In this document: piece by piece, positions 11,640 to 23,880 of the stretch | Layout: every line of letters begins with the position of its first letter | Position numbering within the stretch: position 1 is the first letter of the stretch | Assembly (NCBI GenBank): GCA_023525715.1 | Contig: CM042010.1 | Span: 69,590,894-69,654,893, forward strand | Length of the DNA stretch: 64,000 nt | Source: Cichorium intybus | Lineage: Eukaryota > Streptophyta > Magnoliopsida > Asterales > Asteraceae | Direction: 5' to 3' | Program-made: the position numbers and the translations under genes | The notes under the pieces: model-generated | The model's input: the letters and a program-made list of their open reading frames with translations, nothing else | Databases searched by the model: none | Told to the model about the DNA's origin: nothing

Positions 11640-11802
11640 CCTGTTCTATTGATCATTTAAATTAGAATTGCTAAGGCGTGTTCGTTTTAAGCTGTCACTA
11701 AAATTTGAAACAGTGAACCTTAAATAATCTAATTCCATGTCGTAAGTAGAGGAGAAAATATTTAAGGATTTTAGAATAGAGCGTACCTTGTCGACGATAT
11801 CA

Positions 11803-13144
11803 TCACATTCCTTTACCTGTTCCGAAACAGGTTTCGCTGGCGAAACAACTCGCTGATGTCTGGCATCTGTCAGTGGAGTACCCTCTTTGTTCGAAACTAT
11901 CCTCTTTCACCATGAAACATCGACCATGCGTCGGCTTCCTAACTTCCTCATCTTCTGAATCCGTTGACCAGCCTTTAACGACACCATCCTCATCGTTCTC
12001 TTGTACCACAAAAGCTGGCTTTGCATTTGAAGCCTATTTCTTCTTCAGATCTTCGATCTTCTGGGCATAATAGGCTTCATCTTTGACTTGCTCCTTCTTC
12101 TCGTTTTGCTTTCGGAGCAAGCAATCCTTAGCGAAGTGGTTCTTGCCTTTACAGTAATGTCAATCATGACTAGAGTCACCAACCACCTTTTTCTCTTCTT
12201 CCGGCTTCTACTTCTTAAAGCTATCCTCTTTGGGTTTCTCTAAACTGAAGTTCCCTTGTGTACCACGATTCTTAAACTTGGAAAAAGTCTTTTTGAAGAA
12301 CTTTTTCGGATTTAAGACCATGAGAGCTTTTTCTTCTCTGGTCAGGTCTTCATCGGAAAAGTCAGACTCCGAATCGTCTTCGGTAGCTTTCTTTCCCTTC
12401 GCAACAAGGGCAAGTGAACCCATACCAGAAATGGTCTTCGCTTCTTCAGTGATCTCTTTCTCGTGAGATTTAAGAATACCCATTACTTTTTCTAGAGTGT
12501 ATGATTTGAACTGCTCATGAGCTTTGATAGTTGAAACTATAGCTTTCCATTCAGGTCGGAGGCTATTAAAAAATGTGACCTTTTGCAATAACGGTACGAG
12601 CAATTTTGTATTTGAGCAACCTGCTCAAGAGATGATTGTAGCGATCGAAGGTCTGAACAAATGTTTCATCAGGGGTTTGAACGAAGGATCCAAACTCGGA
12701 AAGAAGGGTAGTTTGTACTGAATGCTCAAGATCAGTGTCGCCGGAGTACAACTACTACAACCTATCCCAGATCTCCTTTGTTGTTTCACATGAACTGACC
12801 GGTTTGAGGGTGTCTGGGGGAAATGCAGACCTGATGATTCTGAAGGCTTTAATGTTGCACATTAACTTGTTTTTCTCATCTAGAGGAATATCTGTATGAG
12901 CAACGAGAAGAGCATTGTATTCTTTTAAGGTTTTGATGACCTTAAGCGAACCCGTATGAGCGAACGTCTCTACAGTTATAACATGCCATATGGTTGATCC
13001 ATGTTCTTCTATTCCAAGAACATAATCTTCAAAATGCAGAGCCCAGACTTCATAATCGTTTGTAAAAAGGATCGGGATCCTTGTGGTGGATCCATTGCTG
13101 CTGGACAAGTTGAATAACAATGAATGAGGTTCTTCATGCGCCAT
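11803..13144 (-). pseudogene. Copia A gag
   Basis: Capsid/nucleocapsid polyprotein of a Copia element, which packages the RNA. The ATG at 13144 opens MAHEEPHSLLFNLSSSNG followed by a gag of the DUF4219/UBN2 type (FTNDYEVWALHFEDYVLGI, TTKEIWDRL). Two consecutive TAG codons near 12755 and a frameshift near 12600 break it. The zinc knuckle near 12130-12170 reads HYCKGKNHFAKDC, but the codon for its first Cys is now TGA. Downstream lies the acidic segment STDSEDEEVRKPTH. Met 13144 is chosen because the primer site and LTR lie 180 bp upstream and no better start is seen. Confidence 0.85.
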
Positions 13145-13320
13145 TAGATCTTGTTTTAACGTGAATCAGACGTGTATAAACGGATCGAGTTAAAAGATAA
13201 ACAAAAGATCAAGATCTGACATCTAAAATCGATTAAGACGATTAAGACTATCAAGAACAGATCTGAGTTCAAACTTTTTGGAACTCGACAGAAGAAAAGT
13301 GTATCAATTACACAGTCTCC

Positions 13321-13333
13321 TGCTCTGATACCA
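13321..13333 (-). promoter_or_regulatory. Copia A primer-binding site (Met-tRNA)
   Basis: The minus strand reads TGGTATCAGAGCA, complementary to the 3' end of initiator Met-tRNA. It lies two bases from the LTR end and primes minus-strand cDNA synthesis. It marks the adjoining LTR as the 5' LTR. Confidence 0.9.
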
Positions 13334-13335
13334 AT

Positions 13336-13632
13336 TGTGAGAACAAATAAGAGTAGATCGATAGATTCAAATAAGCGGAATAATCAACCAGATCAAAACA
13401 TGAAGAACAATAGCCGAATGATTGTATTGCTACTCTCAAGAATAATTCAAAGAGAACTATTCTGTATGAGAGGCGTATGAAAGATTACAAAAACGTTAAC
13501 CCAAATTAGGGTACATGCAGCTATAAATAGTCTACGCTAACTATGGAATAGACATGTCCACCCATTAAATGAACAACTAATATATAGGCAAAATATCATG
13601 CGCAATTGACTCAATCAATAAATGACCTAACA
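13336..13632 (-). mobile_element. Copia A 5' LTR (about 297 bp)
   Basis: On the minus strand the LTR runs from TGTTAGGTCATTT at 13632 to TTGTTCTCACA at 13336. A TATA-like box (CTATATATTAG in sense) lies at about 13572-13582. The right boundary is where the fold-back unit resumes at GTTGTGTCTG, the sequence seen uninterrupted at 14590 and elsewhere. The exact inner base is uncertain by two because TGTGAGAAC offers two TG starts. The 3' LTR lies outside the window. Confidence 0.8.
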
Positions 13633-13910
13633 GTTGTGTCTGTTTATACATTTTGTTTGGTAGTCTATATTATCGAACAATGTCGTAAGTCATTCAAATT
13701 AAATAAGTGAAGGTTCAATTTTCAATAAAATTTATATATCCCCTTTACCTTGTTTACATATTTCATTATACTCTCTTTCTTTTTTATAAACCATCAATTA
13801 AACTATACTATATATAATGTTAAGAAAAATAAATGGAAATGTTCAAAACCAAGAAGCATATATATAATTTTAAATAACTTTAATAAAGGTTAGAAAAATT
13901 TAAGTTATTA

Positions 13911-14283
13911 AAATATATACGTTAAGTTTTTCACTAGTAAGTAAAGGTTTAAAATAATTCAAATGAAAGTAAAAAAAATTATGAATAACAATTAGAAAAA
14001 AATGAGCATTATTGTAACATTGCATTTCAAACAAACTATGCAAATAATTGACTGACATATCTTCAACGAATCTTATCATCTTTTTTAGTGTGAACATGGG
14101 GCCTATACATGTTCACACTAAAAAAGAGGATAAGTTTCGTTGAAGATATGTTAGTCAATTATTTACATAGTTTGCTTGAAATACAATGTTACAATAATGG
14201 TCATTTATTTTTTAATTTTTATTCATAATTTTTTTACTTTCATTTTAATTATTTTAAACCTTTGCTTACTAGTAAAAAAACTT

Positions 14284-14290
<7 letters not shown>
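13911..14290. repeat. inverted repeat (fold-back) of array unit 1
   Basis: The left arm (about 13911-14096) and right arm (about 14107-14290) are near-complementary, for example CTTCAACGAATCTTATC against GATAAGTTTCGTTGAAG. They are separated by a spacer of about 10 bases. Such a structure could form a long hairpin as DNA or RNA. Arm mismatches show it is not brand new. Confidence 0.85.
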
Positions 14291-14332
<42 letters not shown>

Positions 14333-14350
14333 AATATATATGATACTTAG

Positions 14351-14424
<74 letters not shown>
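14287..14424. repeat. (TA)n tracts after unit 1
   Basis: Two (TA)n runs (about 14287-14328 and 14355-14424) are separated by GAAAAATATATATGATACTTAG-type sequence, which itself recurs after the second run. This indicates a small duplication in the microsatellite. Confidence 0.9.
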
Positions 14425-14428
<4 letters not shown>

Positions 14429-15245
14429 AATATATATGATACTTAGGAATAAAAATTGTTTTTCACTTGAATTTCCAAAAGACTGATAGTGATGTCTCCA
14501 ACTCGTTATGAATATTTTCTAAATTTGTAGGATTAGAATAACTCATGATGTTATATCAAACAAACATATCTAACGACACATACAATCAGTTGTGTCTGTT
14601 TATACATTTTGTTTGGTAGTCTATATTATCAAACAATGTCGTAAGTCTGTCAAATTAAATAAGTGATGTTTCAATTTTCAATAAAATTTACATATCCTCT
14701 TTACCTTGTTTACATATTTCATTATACTCTCTTTCATTTTTATAAACCATCAATTAAACTATAATATATATATAATGTTAAGAAAAAATAAATGGAAGTG
14801 TTCAAAACCAAGAAACATATATATAATATTAAATAACTTTAATAAAGGTTAGAAAAATTTAAGTTATTAAAATATATATGTTAGGTTTTTCACTAGTAAG
14901 CAAATGTTTAAAATAATTCAAATGAAAGTAATAAAAATTATAAATAAAAATTAGAAAACAAATGACCATTATTGTACCATTGCATTTCAAACATACTATG
15001 CAAATAATTGACTTACATATCTTCAACGAATCTTATCCTTTTTTTCAGTGTGAACGTGGGGTATATACATGTTCACACTAAAAAAGAGGATAAGATTCGT
15101 TGAAGATATGTTAGTCAATTATTTACATAGTATGTTTGAAATGCAATGTTACAATAATGGTCATTTATTTCCTAATTTTTATTCATAATTTTTTTTACTT
15201 TCATTTTAATTATTTTAAACCTTTGCTTACTAGTCAAAAACTTAA

Positions 15246-15894
<649 letters not shown>

Positions 15895-17424
15895 ACTTAT
15901 GAATAAAAATTGTTTTTACACTTGAATTTCCAAAAGACTGATAATTATGTCTCTAACTCGTCATGAATATTTTCTAACTCCGTAGAATTAGATTAATTCA
16001 TGATGTTATATCAAAAAAACATATCTAACGACACATACAATTAGTTGTGTCTGTTTATACATTTTGTTTGATAGTCTATATTATCGAAAATTCCTTAAGT
16101 CATTCAAATTAAATAAGTGATGGTTCAATTTTCAAGAAAATTTATATATCCCCTTTACCATGTTTACATATTTCATTATACTCCCTATCTTTTTTATAAA
16201 CTATCAATTAAACTATAATATATATAATGTTAAGAAGAAATAAATGGAAGTGTTCAAAACCAAGAAGCATAGATATATTTTTAAATAACTTTAATAAAGC
16301 CTAGAAAAATTTAAGTTATTAAAATATATATGTTAAGTTTTTCACTAGTAAGCAAAGGTTTAAAATAATTCAAATGAAAGTAAAAAAAAATTATGAATAA
16401 ACTTTAGAAAACGAATGACCATTATTGTAACATTGCATTTCAAACATACTATGCAAATAATTGACTGACATATCTTCAACGAATCTTATCCTCTTTTTTA
16501 GTGTGGACATGGGGCATATACATGTTCACACTAAAAAAGAGTATAATATTCGTTGAAGATATGTTAGTCAATTATTTGCCTAGTATGTTTGAAATGCAAT
16601 ATCACAATAATGGTAATTTTTTTTCTAATTTTTTATTCATAATTTTTTTTACTTTCACTTGAATTTCCATAAAATTGATGATTATGTCTCCAACTCGTCA
16701 TGAATATTTTCTAAATCTGTAGTATTATAATAACTCATGATGTTATATCAAAAAAACATATCTAATGACACATACAATCAGTTGTGTCTGTTTATACATT
16801 TTGTTTGGTAGTCTATATTATCGAACAATACCGTAAGTCATTCAAATTAAATAAGTGAAGGTTCAATTTTCAATAAAATTTAAATATCCCCTTTACCTTG
16901 TTTACATATTTCATTATACTCCTTTCTTTTTGATAAACCATCAATTAAACTATAATATATATAATGTTAAGAAAAAAAATAAATGGAAGTGTTCAAAACC
17001 AAGAAGCATATATATAATTTTAAATAAGGTTAATAATGGTTAGAAAATTTTAAGTTATTAAAATATATATGTTAAGTTTTTCACTAGTAAGCAAAGGTTT
17101 AAAATAATTCAAATGAAAGTAAAAAAATTATGAATAAAAATTAGAAAACAAATGACCATTATTGTAACATTGCATTTCAAACATACTATGCAAATAATTG
17201 ACTGACATATCTTCAACGAATCTTATCCTCTTTTTTAGTGTGAACATGGGGCATATACATGTTCACACTAAAAAAGAGGATAAGATTCGTTGAAGATATG
17301 TTAGTCAATTATTTATATAGTATGTTTAAATGCAATGTTACAATAATGGTCATTTGTTTTCTAATTTTTATTCATAATTTTTTTTTACTTTCATTTTAAT
17401 TATTTTAAACCTTTGCTTACTAGT

Positions 17425-20400
17425 TCCTTGTTGGGTTTCAGAATGAGGAGGGATGATCCATGAAGGAATGATTCAGGACTCGAGTCGAGTCCACGAGGCC
17501 GGGTTGGGCCTAAAATGAGTGACGAGGATGTTCGAGATTTGGTCGCCGCAGAGGTGACTAGGGCTGTGTTAGAGATGCTCCCTCTGGTGATTAATTCAGT
17601 TAAGTTAGAGATGGTAGCAATGTTTGAGGAACAGTTTGCCACGTAGGAAGAGGCGATAATGGCACGGTGCCAGGCTATGATAAAAAAAAGATCAGTGGGT
17701 TTGTGGCCGCTACTCGACGATAGACTTTTGCTGAGATGGAGTCTGTTATGGCATCGAGGAAGATCGAGCTCGATGCTCGGCTAGGGCAGAAGAGGCAGAA
17801 TCAGGAATTGGGACAGTCATCACAGAAGAAGTTTCGAGTTGCAGTTTTAGATGGAGTGGAGGACCCTTACCGCCGGGACGGTAAGCTGGAGGTAAAGTTT
17901 TGTGTTTCACGCAATCCGTTTGGCCACGTCAAGGCAAGTTGTCCGGGATTACCTGGGGATGCTGGTTAGAATTTGAGTTTTGTTGTTCTGAAGTGTGGGG
18001 GTGTCCGTCATGTGAAGATGGAGGACCTGGAATCGGAAGATGGGGCTTAGCTGCTGGATAAGCAGGTGGAACCTCGTCGGTCGTTGTCGGTACGTTTTCG
18101 CGATTATGCTTTTATCGCTTTCATGTTTAATTGCCTTTGTGTTGGTTCTGAGTATTCGGGTAAATAGTCGAGATCTATCTCGAGCGTGCGGGTGAAGACA
18201 AGTAGTTGTCTGTGTTATTGCTAGTAGGTAAAGGGTGGACTGACGGTGAAACGGCAGTGGCTGTTGGGTCAGCGAGTGGTGGCTTCGAACCCTAAGTGGG
18301 GGAGAACTGCTGGAGTAAAAAATGAAGAATTGTGTTAGAGCGTTTTGTTGGGCTGTGAGCGTTTAGATCTCCTGTTCTGTTGATCACCCCGTGTAGGCTT
18401 CGTTGTCGGTACTAGGATAAAGAGGGATCAACGGAGGCAGGTTGTGGCATTAAGATAAGGATGTTCTTTGATGCGGCAGAGAGTTCGATTATGTAGTGTG
18501 GAGTCAGCGGAAGTTAGCTCAGGTGGAGCGCGCTACAGAATTTTGACCGAGTGTCACGTTTCCGTACACAACAGAACTTGTGGGGTGCTTTGTTGTCATT
18601 ATTTGAGGGTTGTTGCGGGTTCAGCGTCTAGTGGTTTGAGGGTTAGGTCGAGTCCGTATGGTCGCGTGGGGATGACCGTCGAGTCTGTGGATCGTAGAAG
18701 AGACCAAGGGTCTGCGACAAGTTAGAAATTGCTTCGTGGAACAGGAAGATTGCATCGGTAATTATGATGATTGAAGATGACGGTGCCCTCTTAATCGTGA
18801 TCGTGAGTGTTTCGTTCGGGTAACAGTGTGTGTGGTCGGTCTGGTGATGTTCGATTGCTGAGTTGGAAGTGATTGGTTATTCGTTCCGATGGTCAGGATG
18901 TCGGTTAAGTATCCTTATGCGTGATAGGATCAATTGGGTTACCCAAAGATGCAGATGTGGTCGTGTTGATGTTGTTGTGTCACCGGAAGGTTGATTGCGT
19001 AGTGATAGTATTAAGAAGTTGGAGTTTTCGTTAAGTGGTAGAGTTTTTGGTGAAGTTGGGTTAGTTGTTGGACTACCGTTAATTTGATCGGGTAAGAGCG
19101 GGGGTGATCGTTGGTGAATTCTTCGGAGTGATAATGCTCAAGTTTGTTCGTCTATTCTCGTTCAGGTTGAGTAGTAGCGGTGGCACATGTGGCAGAGCAA
19201 CCGGGAAGGCGAGAGGAAGAGATGGTTATTAGTGTGCTCATTCGTTGGCGATAAGAACACCTCAGTTCGTTAGCATTGGGAATGCTAGACTTGAGTATTC
19301 GGTTTTCTTTCGAATGATGAATCAGTTGGGTATGAAGCGCTAGTTATTAGTGGGGGTTCCAGGTGAAGCATTAGGGATCAGTTGGATAATCGATCTAGGG
19401 AAGGCAATTAGGAGAGCTGGCGTGTTAAAATTCGGACCGGGATCGGATGGCCGAGTTACGGCTGAATACCTTCCCTGTGAAGTATCGGCTGTATGGAAGT
19501 CAAACGGGCATCTGGTAAGTAGCTGGGACATTGGTGAAAGTTAATATGTACGAATTCGGTTCTTTGGATCTTCTTCCGAATTTATGGAGTGGTGGTATTG
19601 GAATCGTGGGATTTTAGGGTTTCTCGGCAGTGCAGTGAGATAGGTTGGGTAACCGACCAAGGAGTCGACGGAAAGTTTTAAAGTGTCGCATTTCGATTTG
19701 GGTTACAATCATAAAAATGGTTGGATATCTTCTCTAAGAAATTCCGTCTGTTGGGAGTTGGGTGATTAGAGTAAAGAAGAGCGAATGTGGTTCAGTTTGG
19801 AGGTAACTCGAGTTCGATCTCGATTTTTGAGAAATTGCATGTTTTGGGTCAGCAAGATTTCGGTTTAGGATAGTGGTTTTCTGTTAGACCTGTTCGTTCC
19901 GTAACGAACTCATCAATATGGTTTAGGTTGAGTTCGTTATGGTTGGTTGAGAAGTTGATACTAGGTCTAGAACCTGCGAGTTCGGTCGCGAGCTGAATGG
20001 AACGGGGATCCTGTGATTCCTTGAATAACGATGAGTGCGATAATTGCTTGATGGGCTGTACATGAGTGGGGCGTCTTGTGGTTGTATCCTAGTCGATCAT
20101 ATACTCTTGGACAAAGCGCTTGTGGGTCTGTAGGACGGTGGTTGTTGCCGTGTGTATAATGACCTGGTGTTATGCGTTGGATGTTTTCTGAAATGATGCA
20201 ATTAAAGTGGTTATATTTGGGGCTTGGTAAAATACTCTGGAGGTGAGTATCTGAAGTTTGTGGGTCGGCACAGATTAGGCGCGTGACAGTCATTGTGGTT
20301 TTTGATCAGCAGGGTATGGAGTTTGGCATTGAAGGAGTCGGTTTCGGGTGGTTGTGCTTAGAGTTAGTGGCGACGTCCATCTGGTTTAGTCATGTAAGGA

Positions 20401-20495
20401 TATAAATGACCATGGAATGGTTAATTTGCTGGTGCACGATTAGGACAAGTAAGGAAACAATTTCGGGGACGAAATCCCGTTAAGTGGGGGAGACT
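17425..20495 (+). pseudogene. G3 Gypsy internal region, strongly decayed
   Basis: The base composition shifts sharply from the AT-rich array to a coding-like region, but frames are short. Two plus-strand traces support a Ty3/Gypsy origin. Near 17736-17969 a gag-like piece ends in NPFGHVKASCPG, which resembles a CCHC zinc knuckle with lost cysteines. At 20450-20495 the plus strand reads NNFGDEIPLSGGDL, the C-terminal tail common in plant chromovirus polyproteins. Between them (about 18000-20400) I cannot name domains with confidence. The left end abuts a fold-back arm at CTAGT and no 5' LTR is present there, so the element is truncated. Confidence 0.65.
20481..20495 (+). promoter_or_regulatory. 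G3 polypurine tract
   Basis: The purine run AGTGGGGGAGA (20483-20493) immediately precedes the LTR start TGTAAGACCC. It is the expected primer for plus-strand synthesis and shows that the LTR at 20496 is downstream of a plus-strand internal region. Confidence 0.75.
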
Positions 20496-20838
20496 TGTAA
20501 GACCCTAATCCCGGAAAGTCAAGTTACGAGCCTTAAGGAGTCAAAGTGTTAAGCCCAAAACCAAGTATCGAGGGGATGACATTTAAAAATAAATCAAAAA
20601 TGAGAAATTGGGAGAAAAAGTGATTAGCGCCGCGAATATGAAGCTGAAGCGGAACAGTCGCGAGCCAGTCTGGAAAGCTGTAGGTTTTGGACATACTCGA
20701 TATTAGCGGCGCTAACTTTGAAGTTAGCGGTGCTAATTTCGTCTGGACGAGATAAATGCACATTTTCGTGATTTGAAGTCATTTTCAAGTGTAAAACTCA
20801 TTTGGAATCCGTCTCTCTTCAGTTTTAACCTCTGGAAA

Positions 20839-20871
20839 CACCATGGAACTCTCTCTCAAGTTTCCATGGTG
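20839..20871 (+). other. perfect 10 bp hairpin in the G3 LTR
   Basis: CACCATGGAA and its exact reverse complement TTCCATGGTG are separated by 13 bases containing CTCTCTCTC. It lies in the part of the LTR likely to be transcribed. Function unknown. Confidence 0.7.
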
Positions 20872-21393
20872 ATTTAAGCTTCATTTATGGGTTTGTGAAG
20901 GTTCTTGGAGGAAGAAGAAGGTAGCAAGGGTGTTCAAGAGAGAGTGGTGCTTAGAAGGAGTCAAGTTCTTGCTGTCCCTAGACCATTGTAATTGTTTAAG
21001 ACCTTGTTTTCCATAGTAATTTGTTGTTAATGGAGTTATAAGATCACTTTCAAGCCTTTCAAGACAATGATGGCTTCATATCTTGGATGAGTGTGGGATT
21101 TAGAGGCTAAGGATGAGTTCTTCTCCTTTAAGTCTCTGAATCCTTGAGAAAAACCCAAGCCTAGTCTTAATGTGGTTTTGGATGAAGTTGTAAGTTGTTA
21201 ATCTTCATTTTGGACTAGATTTGTCACCATGAGCTTGTTTGGCTAGGATTAGTGGTTAAAGTCACGTTTTTGTAAGTTAAGGGACTGTTTGTGACATTCC
21301 CTGGAAGTTGGGACTTCTGTCTTAATGGAATAAGCACTTAATGGAGATTTGGGCTGAAAAGGGGAGTTAGCGGCTAAGTTTGTCTGTTGTCTT

Positions 21394-21449
21394 TGTTGAC
21401 TTTGACCGTTGACCGTTAACTTTTTGACCAGTTTGACTTTTGGTCAAAC
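21394..21449 (+). promoter_or_regulatory. cluster of TTGAC (W-box core) motifs
   Basis: Five TTGAC cores on the plus strand and one inverted GTCAA fall within about 55 bases. TTGAC is the core of the W-box bound by plant WRKY factors. The density suggests a regulatory cluster, but it lies about 900 bp into the LTR and its position relative to the transcription start is unknown. Confidence 0.45.
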
Positions 21450-21748
21450 TTGAGGGTTTTGGATGCTGGTTCTATAGGGTTATCCTGTTTGGGATTTAGA
21501 AAGTTCTATGTGGGGTTTATCCTTGTTAGGAAGTGCGTATTGTCGGGATCAGCGGGCACTCGTGTGGAGTGCTGTCTAGCTTAAGGTCATGAATCAGGTG
21601 AGTCTTCTCACTATACTATGGGTGATGTTACATGCGTAAATAGCCTTTATTACTTTGTGTAATAATGTGATCATTTGTGCTTTACGTGTTTGCCGACGAA
21701 AGTCGAAGGCTGTCAGACTGTGGGCCGACAGTGCTGGCTTGAGAACCA

Positions 21749-21890
21749 ATGACGATGTTTGCCAGCGAAAGCCGATGATGATGTTTGGCGGCAAGAGCCA
21801 ATGAAGATGTTTGCCGGTGAGAGCCGATGACAATGTTTGCCGGCGAAAGCCGATGACAATGTTTGCCGACAAAAGTCGATGACGATGTTT
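21749..21890 (+). repeat. 26 bp tandem repeat array in the G3 LTR
   Basis: Five complete copies plus a partial sixth of a 26 bp unit (ATGACAATGTTTGCCGGCG followed by AAAGCCG) lie in a row. Each contains a GCCGGC-type dyad. The array begins about 150 bp downstream of the splice-donor-like site. Confidence 0.9.
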
Positions 21891-22191
21891 ATGTGATGGA
21901 CCATGTGGTATTTTTGGGGAACTAACTAAGCTTTCTGCTTATCCTTTTACCCTAAATGTTTTTCACGTAAATACTGGCTTGAGCTTGGAGCACGGCGCGA
22001 CTGTACCGCATCTGAGGATTTCAACGATTAAAGTCTTCCGTTGGGTGATGTTTGTAAATGTTTTGATAAATACGTTATATGTTTAAATACTAAGATTTTA
22101 TTTGAATGATTTTTAGTTGGCGAACCTTTTTATGTATTTAAAACGCTTTTAAAAATGAAAATTTTATTACGAAATTTGGGACGTTACAAGT

Positions 22192-22204
22192 TGGTATCAG
22201 AGCC
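22192..22204 (+). promoter_or_regulatory. G3 primer-binding site (Met-tRNA)
   Basis: TGGTATCAGAGCC matches the complement of the initiator Met-tRNA 3' end and lies three bases after the LTR. It defines the LTR on its left as a 5' LTR for the sequence that follows. Confidence 0.9.
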
Positions 22205-22744
22205 TTGGTTTGAGGGATTTGGATGAACATGAATGCGATTCCGAGTATCCGGATGAACATGACTGGAATTCCAAACTCAAACCAAGGATTTGAAAATTTT
22301 CTAAAACGATTTTCGAAGGGAAAAATTGTTTTTAAATAAAATTTCTAAGTAGTTGGGTTGTGTAACATATGAAAGATTCCTTTGAATGTTCTTGTTTGAT
22401 TGTTGCTTGGGGGTTTGAAACATGGTACGCACACCTCACTTATGATTTTAAAGGATAAATGGGATGTGAAAAGAATGAGATGCGAAGCGTATAGTCGGCC
22501 AGAGCTCAAGTAAGTGTTATTTCCCAAAATACGCACGATATTATGTGCTGATGTGATATATGCTAAGAAATAGGATAGGATCCGCTCAGGAAATTGCATG
22601 ATAGAATTGGCATGGATCATAGGGATGCCTTTTGCCTAGTGTGCTGCTTCCTGTGTGTTATGTGCTATGTGCTGAACCTGTGTACTTTTTGGACCTATGC
22701 TTATACTGTTAGGAAGATGAAAGAATGCTTTATGATTGTGTGTA
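22205..22744 (+). mobile_element. G3 leader fragment after the primer site
   Basis: About 540 bp of untranslated-leader-like sequence with a local duplication of GGATGAACATGA...GATTCC (22222-22280). There is no gag start or protein domain before the MITE-like fragment at 22745. The remainder of this internal region is lost. Confidence 0.55.
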
Positions 22745-22966
22745 ATAGGACCAAATAGCCTTAGAATATGTGCATCTCTGTGCAAATGTGTATATTCACA
22801 TGTTTTATGCATATGTGCACCTTAAAAAATCATTTTTTTAAAGATTCTTTTTGACGAAATGTGTTAAATATAAGTGAATTAAGGCATTATGTCATTTTTT
22901 TTTGAAAAAGTAATTATAGAGTAGGAGTTCTCACGAATATATGGGTTCTCAAATGACCGGACACAC

Positions 22967-22972
<6 letters not shown>
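22745..22972. mobile_element. MITE-like fragment M2
   Basis: This partial copy shares with M3 (58926-59275) the stretch around TATTCACATGTTTTATGCAT and the end TAGGAGTTCTCACGAATATA-like sequence. As in M1 and M3, one end runs into a dinucleotide tract, here (CA)n then (TA)n. The other half of the palindrome is missing. Confidence 0.65.
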
Positions 22973-23205
<233 letters not shown>

Positions 23206-23273
23206 TTTTTTGAAAATGGCAACGTTATAAAACAGGAAACTCCCAGCAAGGAGCTAGGAGCCCACAAACACCA

Positions 23274-23880
23274 TTACACAGTTTTCACGGCTAAACTATG
23301 ACTCGAAAACCAAATACTCTTATCTAAAACAATTTTCTTCGATCTACTATCTAGCCACAAAAGAACATCTCTTTGGACATTGGCTACAATAACCATCCCC
23401 GGAACAAAAGATTGATTAAAGACAGCTTCATTCCTAAAACTCCATAAATTGTTAAAGGTAGCAAACCCGACCAAACGGAGAGCTTTCTTCTCCTCCTTGC
23501 TCCTGCCTTGGGACTCCAAGCCATCCATAACGTCTTCAATACAACCGGGGACCCAATCATTCAATTTCCACCATCTTCTAATTCCATTCCATACCTCTTT
23601 CGACCTCCTGCAATTCCATAGAACATGAAAGAGAGATTCCTCTTCTTCGTTACATATATCACATTGGGTTGTAGTCCTAAGAAAGCCCATTTCTGCCAAT
23701 TTCAACTTAGTTGGCATACGGTCTCTAAATATTCTCCACACCAGGATATATATACGTTTGGGCAAACTGTTACTCCATCTATTTTTCCCTATCACGTTCC
23801 TGTTTAAGTTCTCCATTTCAGTCTTCAACCATGCCACTGAGAATTCATTTTTACGGCCTCCATTACATATCCATTTATCC
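23274..23880 (-). pseudogene. LINE ORF2 C-terminal zinc-binding domain
   Basis: Minus strand, same frame as the RT segment but after an in-frame TAG near 23880. It shows the zf-RVT signature common in plant LINEs: LPKRIYILVWRIFRDRMPTK, then CDICNEEEESLFHVLWNC with the Cys/His ligands, then SKEVWNGIRRWW. It ends at a stop after SLAVKTV. The domain is thought to help RNA binding. Its ligands look intact. Confidence 0.88.

Larger units (their letters stand above)
2734..13632 (-). mobile_element. Copia A, Ty1/Copia retrotransposon, 3' end cut by G1
   Basis: A minus-strand Copia element whose parts appear in canonical order from right to left: 5' LTR, Met-tRNA primer site, gag with zinc knuckle, protease, integrase, reverse transcriptase and the start of RNase H. 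It is interrupted by a solo LTR at 7018-11358 and cut at 2733 by the G1 LTR, so its 3' part lies outside the window. The right-hand LTR end is inserted in a fold-back array unit between ACAATCA-type sequence and GTTGT. Protein style closely matches Copia B, so the two belong to one lineage (SIRE-like by recall, not tested). Stops and frameshifts in most domains make it non-autonomous. Confidence 0.9.
20496..22188 (+). mobile_element. G3 LTR (1693 bp)
   Basis: The LTR runs from TGTAAGACCCTAATCCCGG to TTTGGGACGTTACA. It is preceded by a polypurine tract and followed at once by a primer-binding site, so it has internal sequence on both sides. Inside are GCGCC/GGCGC dyads (20622-20745), a hairpin CACCATGGAA/TTCCATGGTG (20839-20871), a cluster of TTGAC motifs (21394-21449), a splice-donor-like CAG/GTGAGT (21596-21603) and a 26 bp repeat array (21749-21890). 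No protein is encoded. Confidence 0.85.

Noticed and set aside
19967..20293. 108-codon minus-strand frame in the G3 internal region
   Set aside because: G3 runs on the plus strand, as shown by its polypurine tract and the FGDEI tail; this frame shows no domain and is probably chance.
21749..21890. CRISPR-like regularly spaced repeats (also 40910-41220)
   Set aside because: Units are directly adjacent or have repeat-derived spacing, lie in a plant LTR, and have no unique spacers or cas genes.
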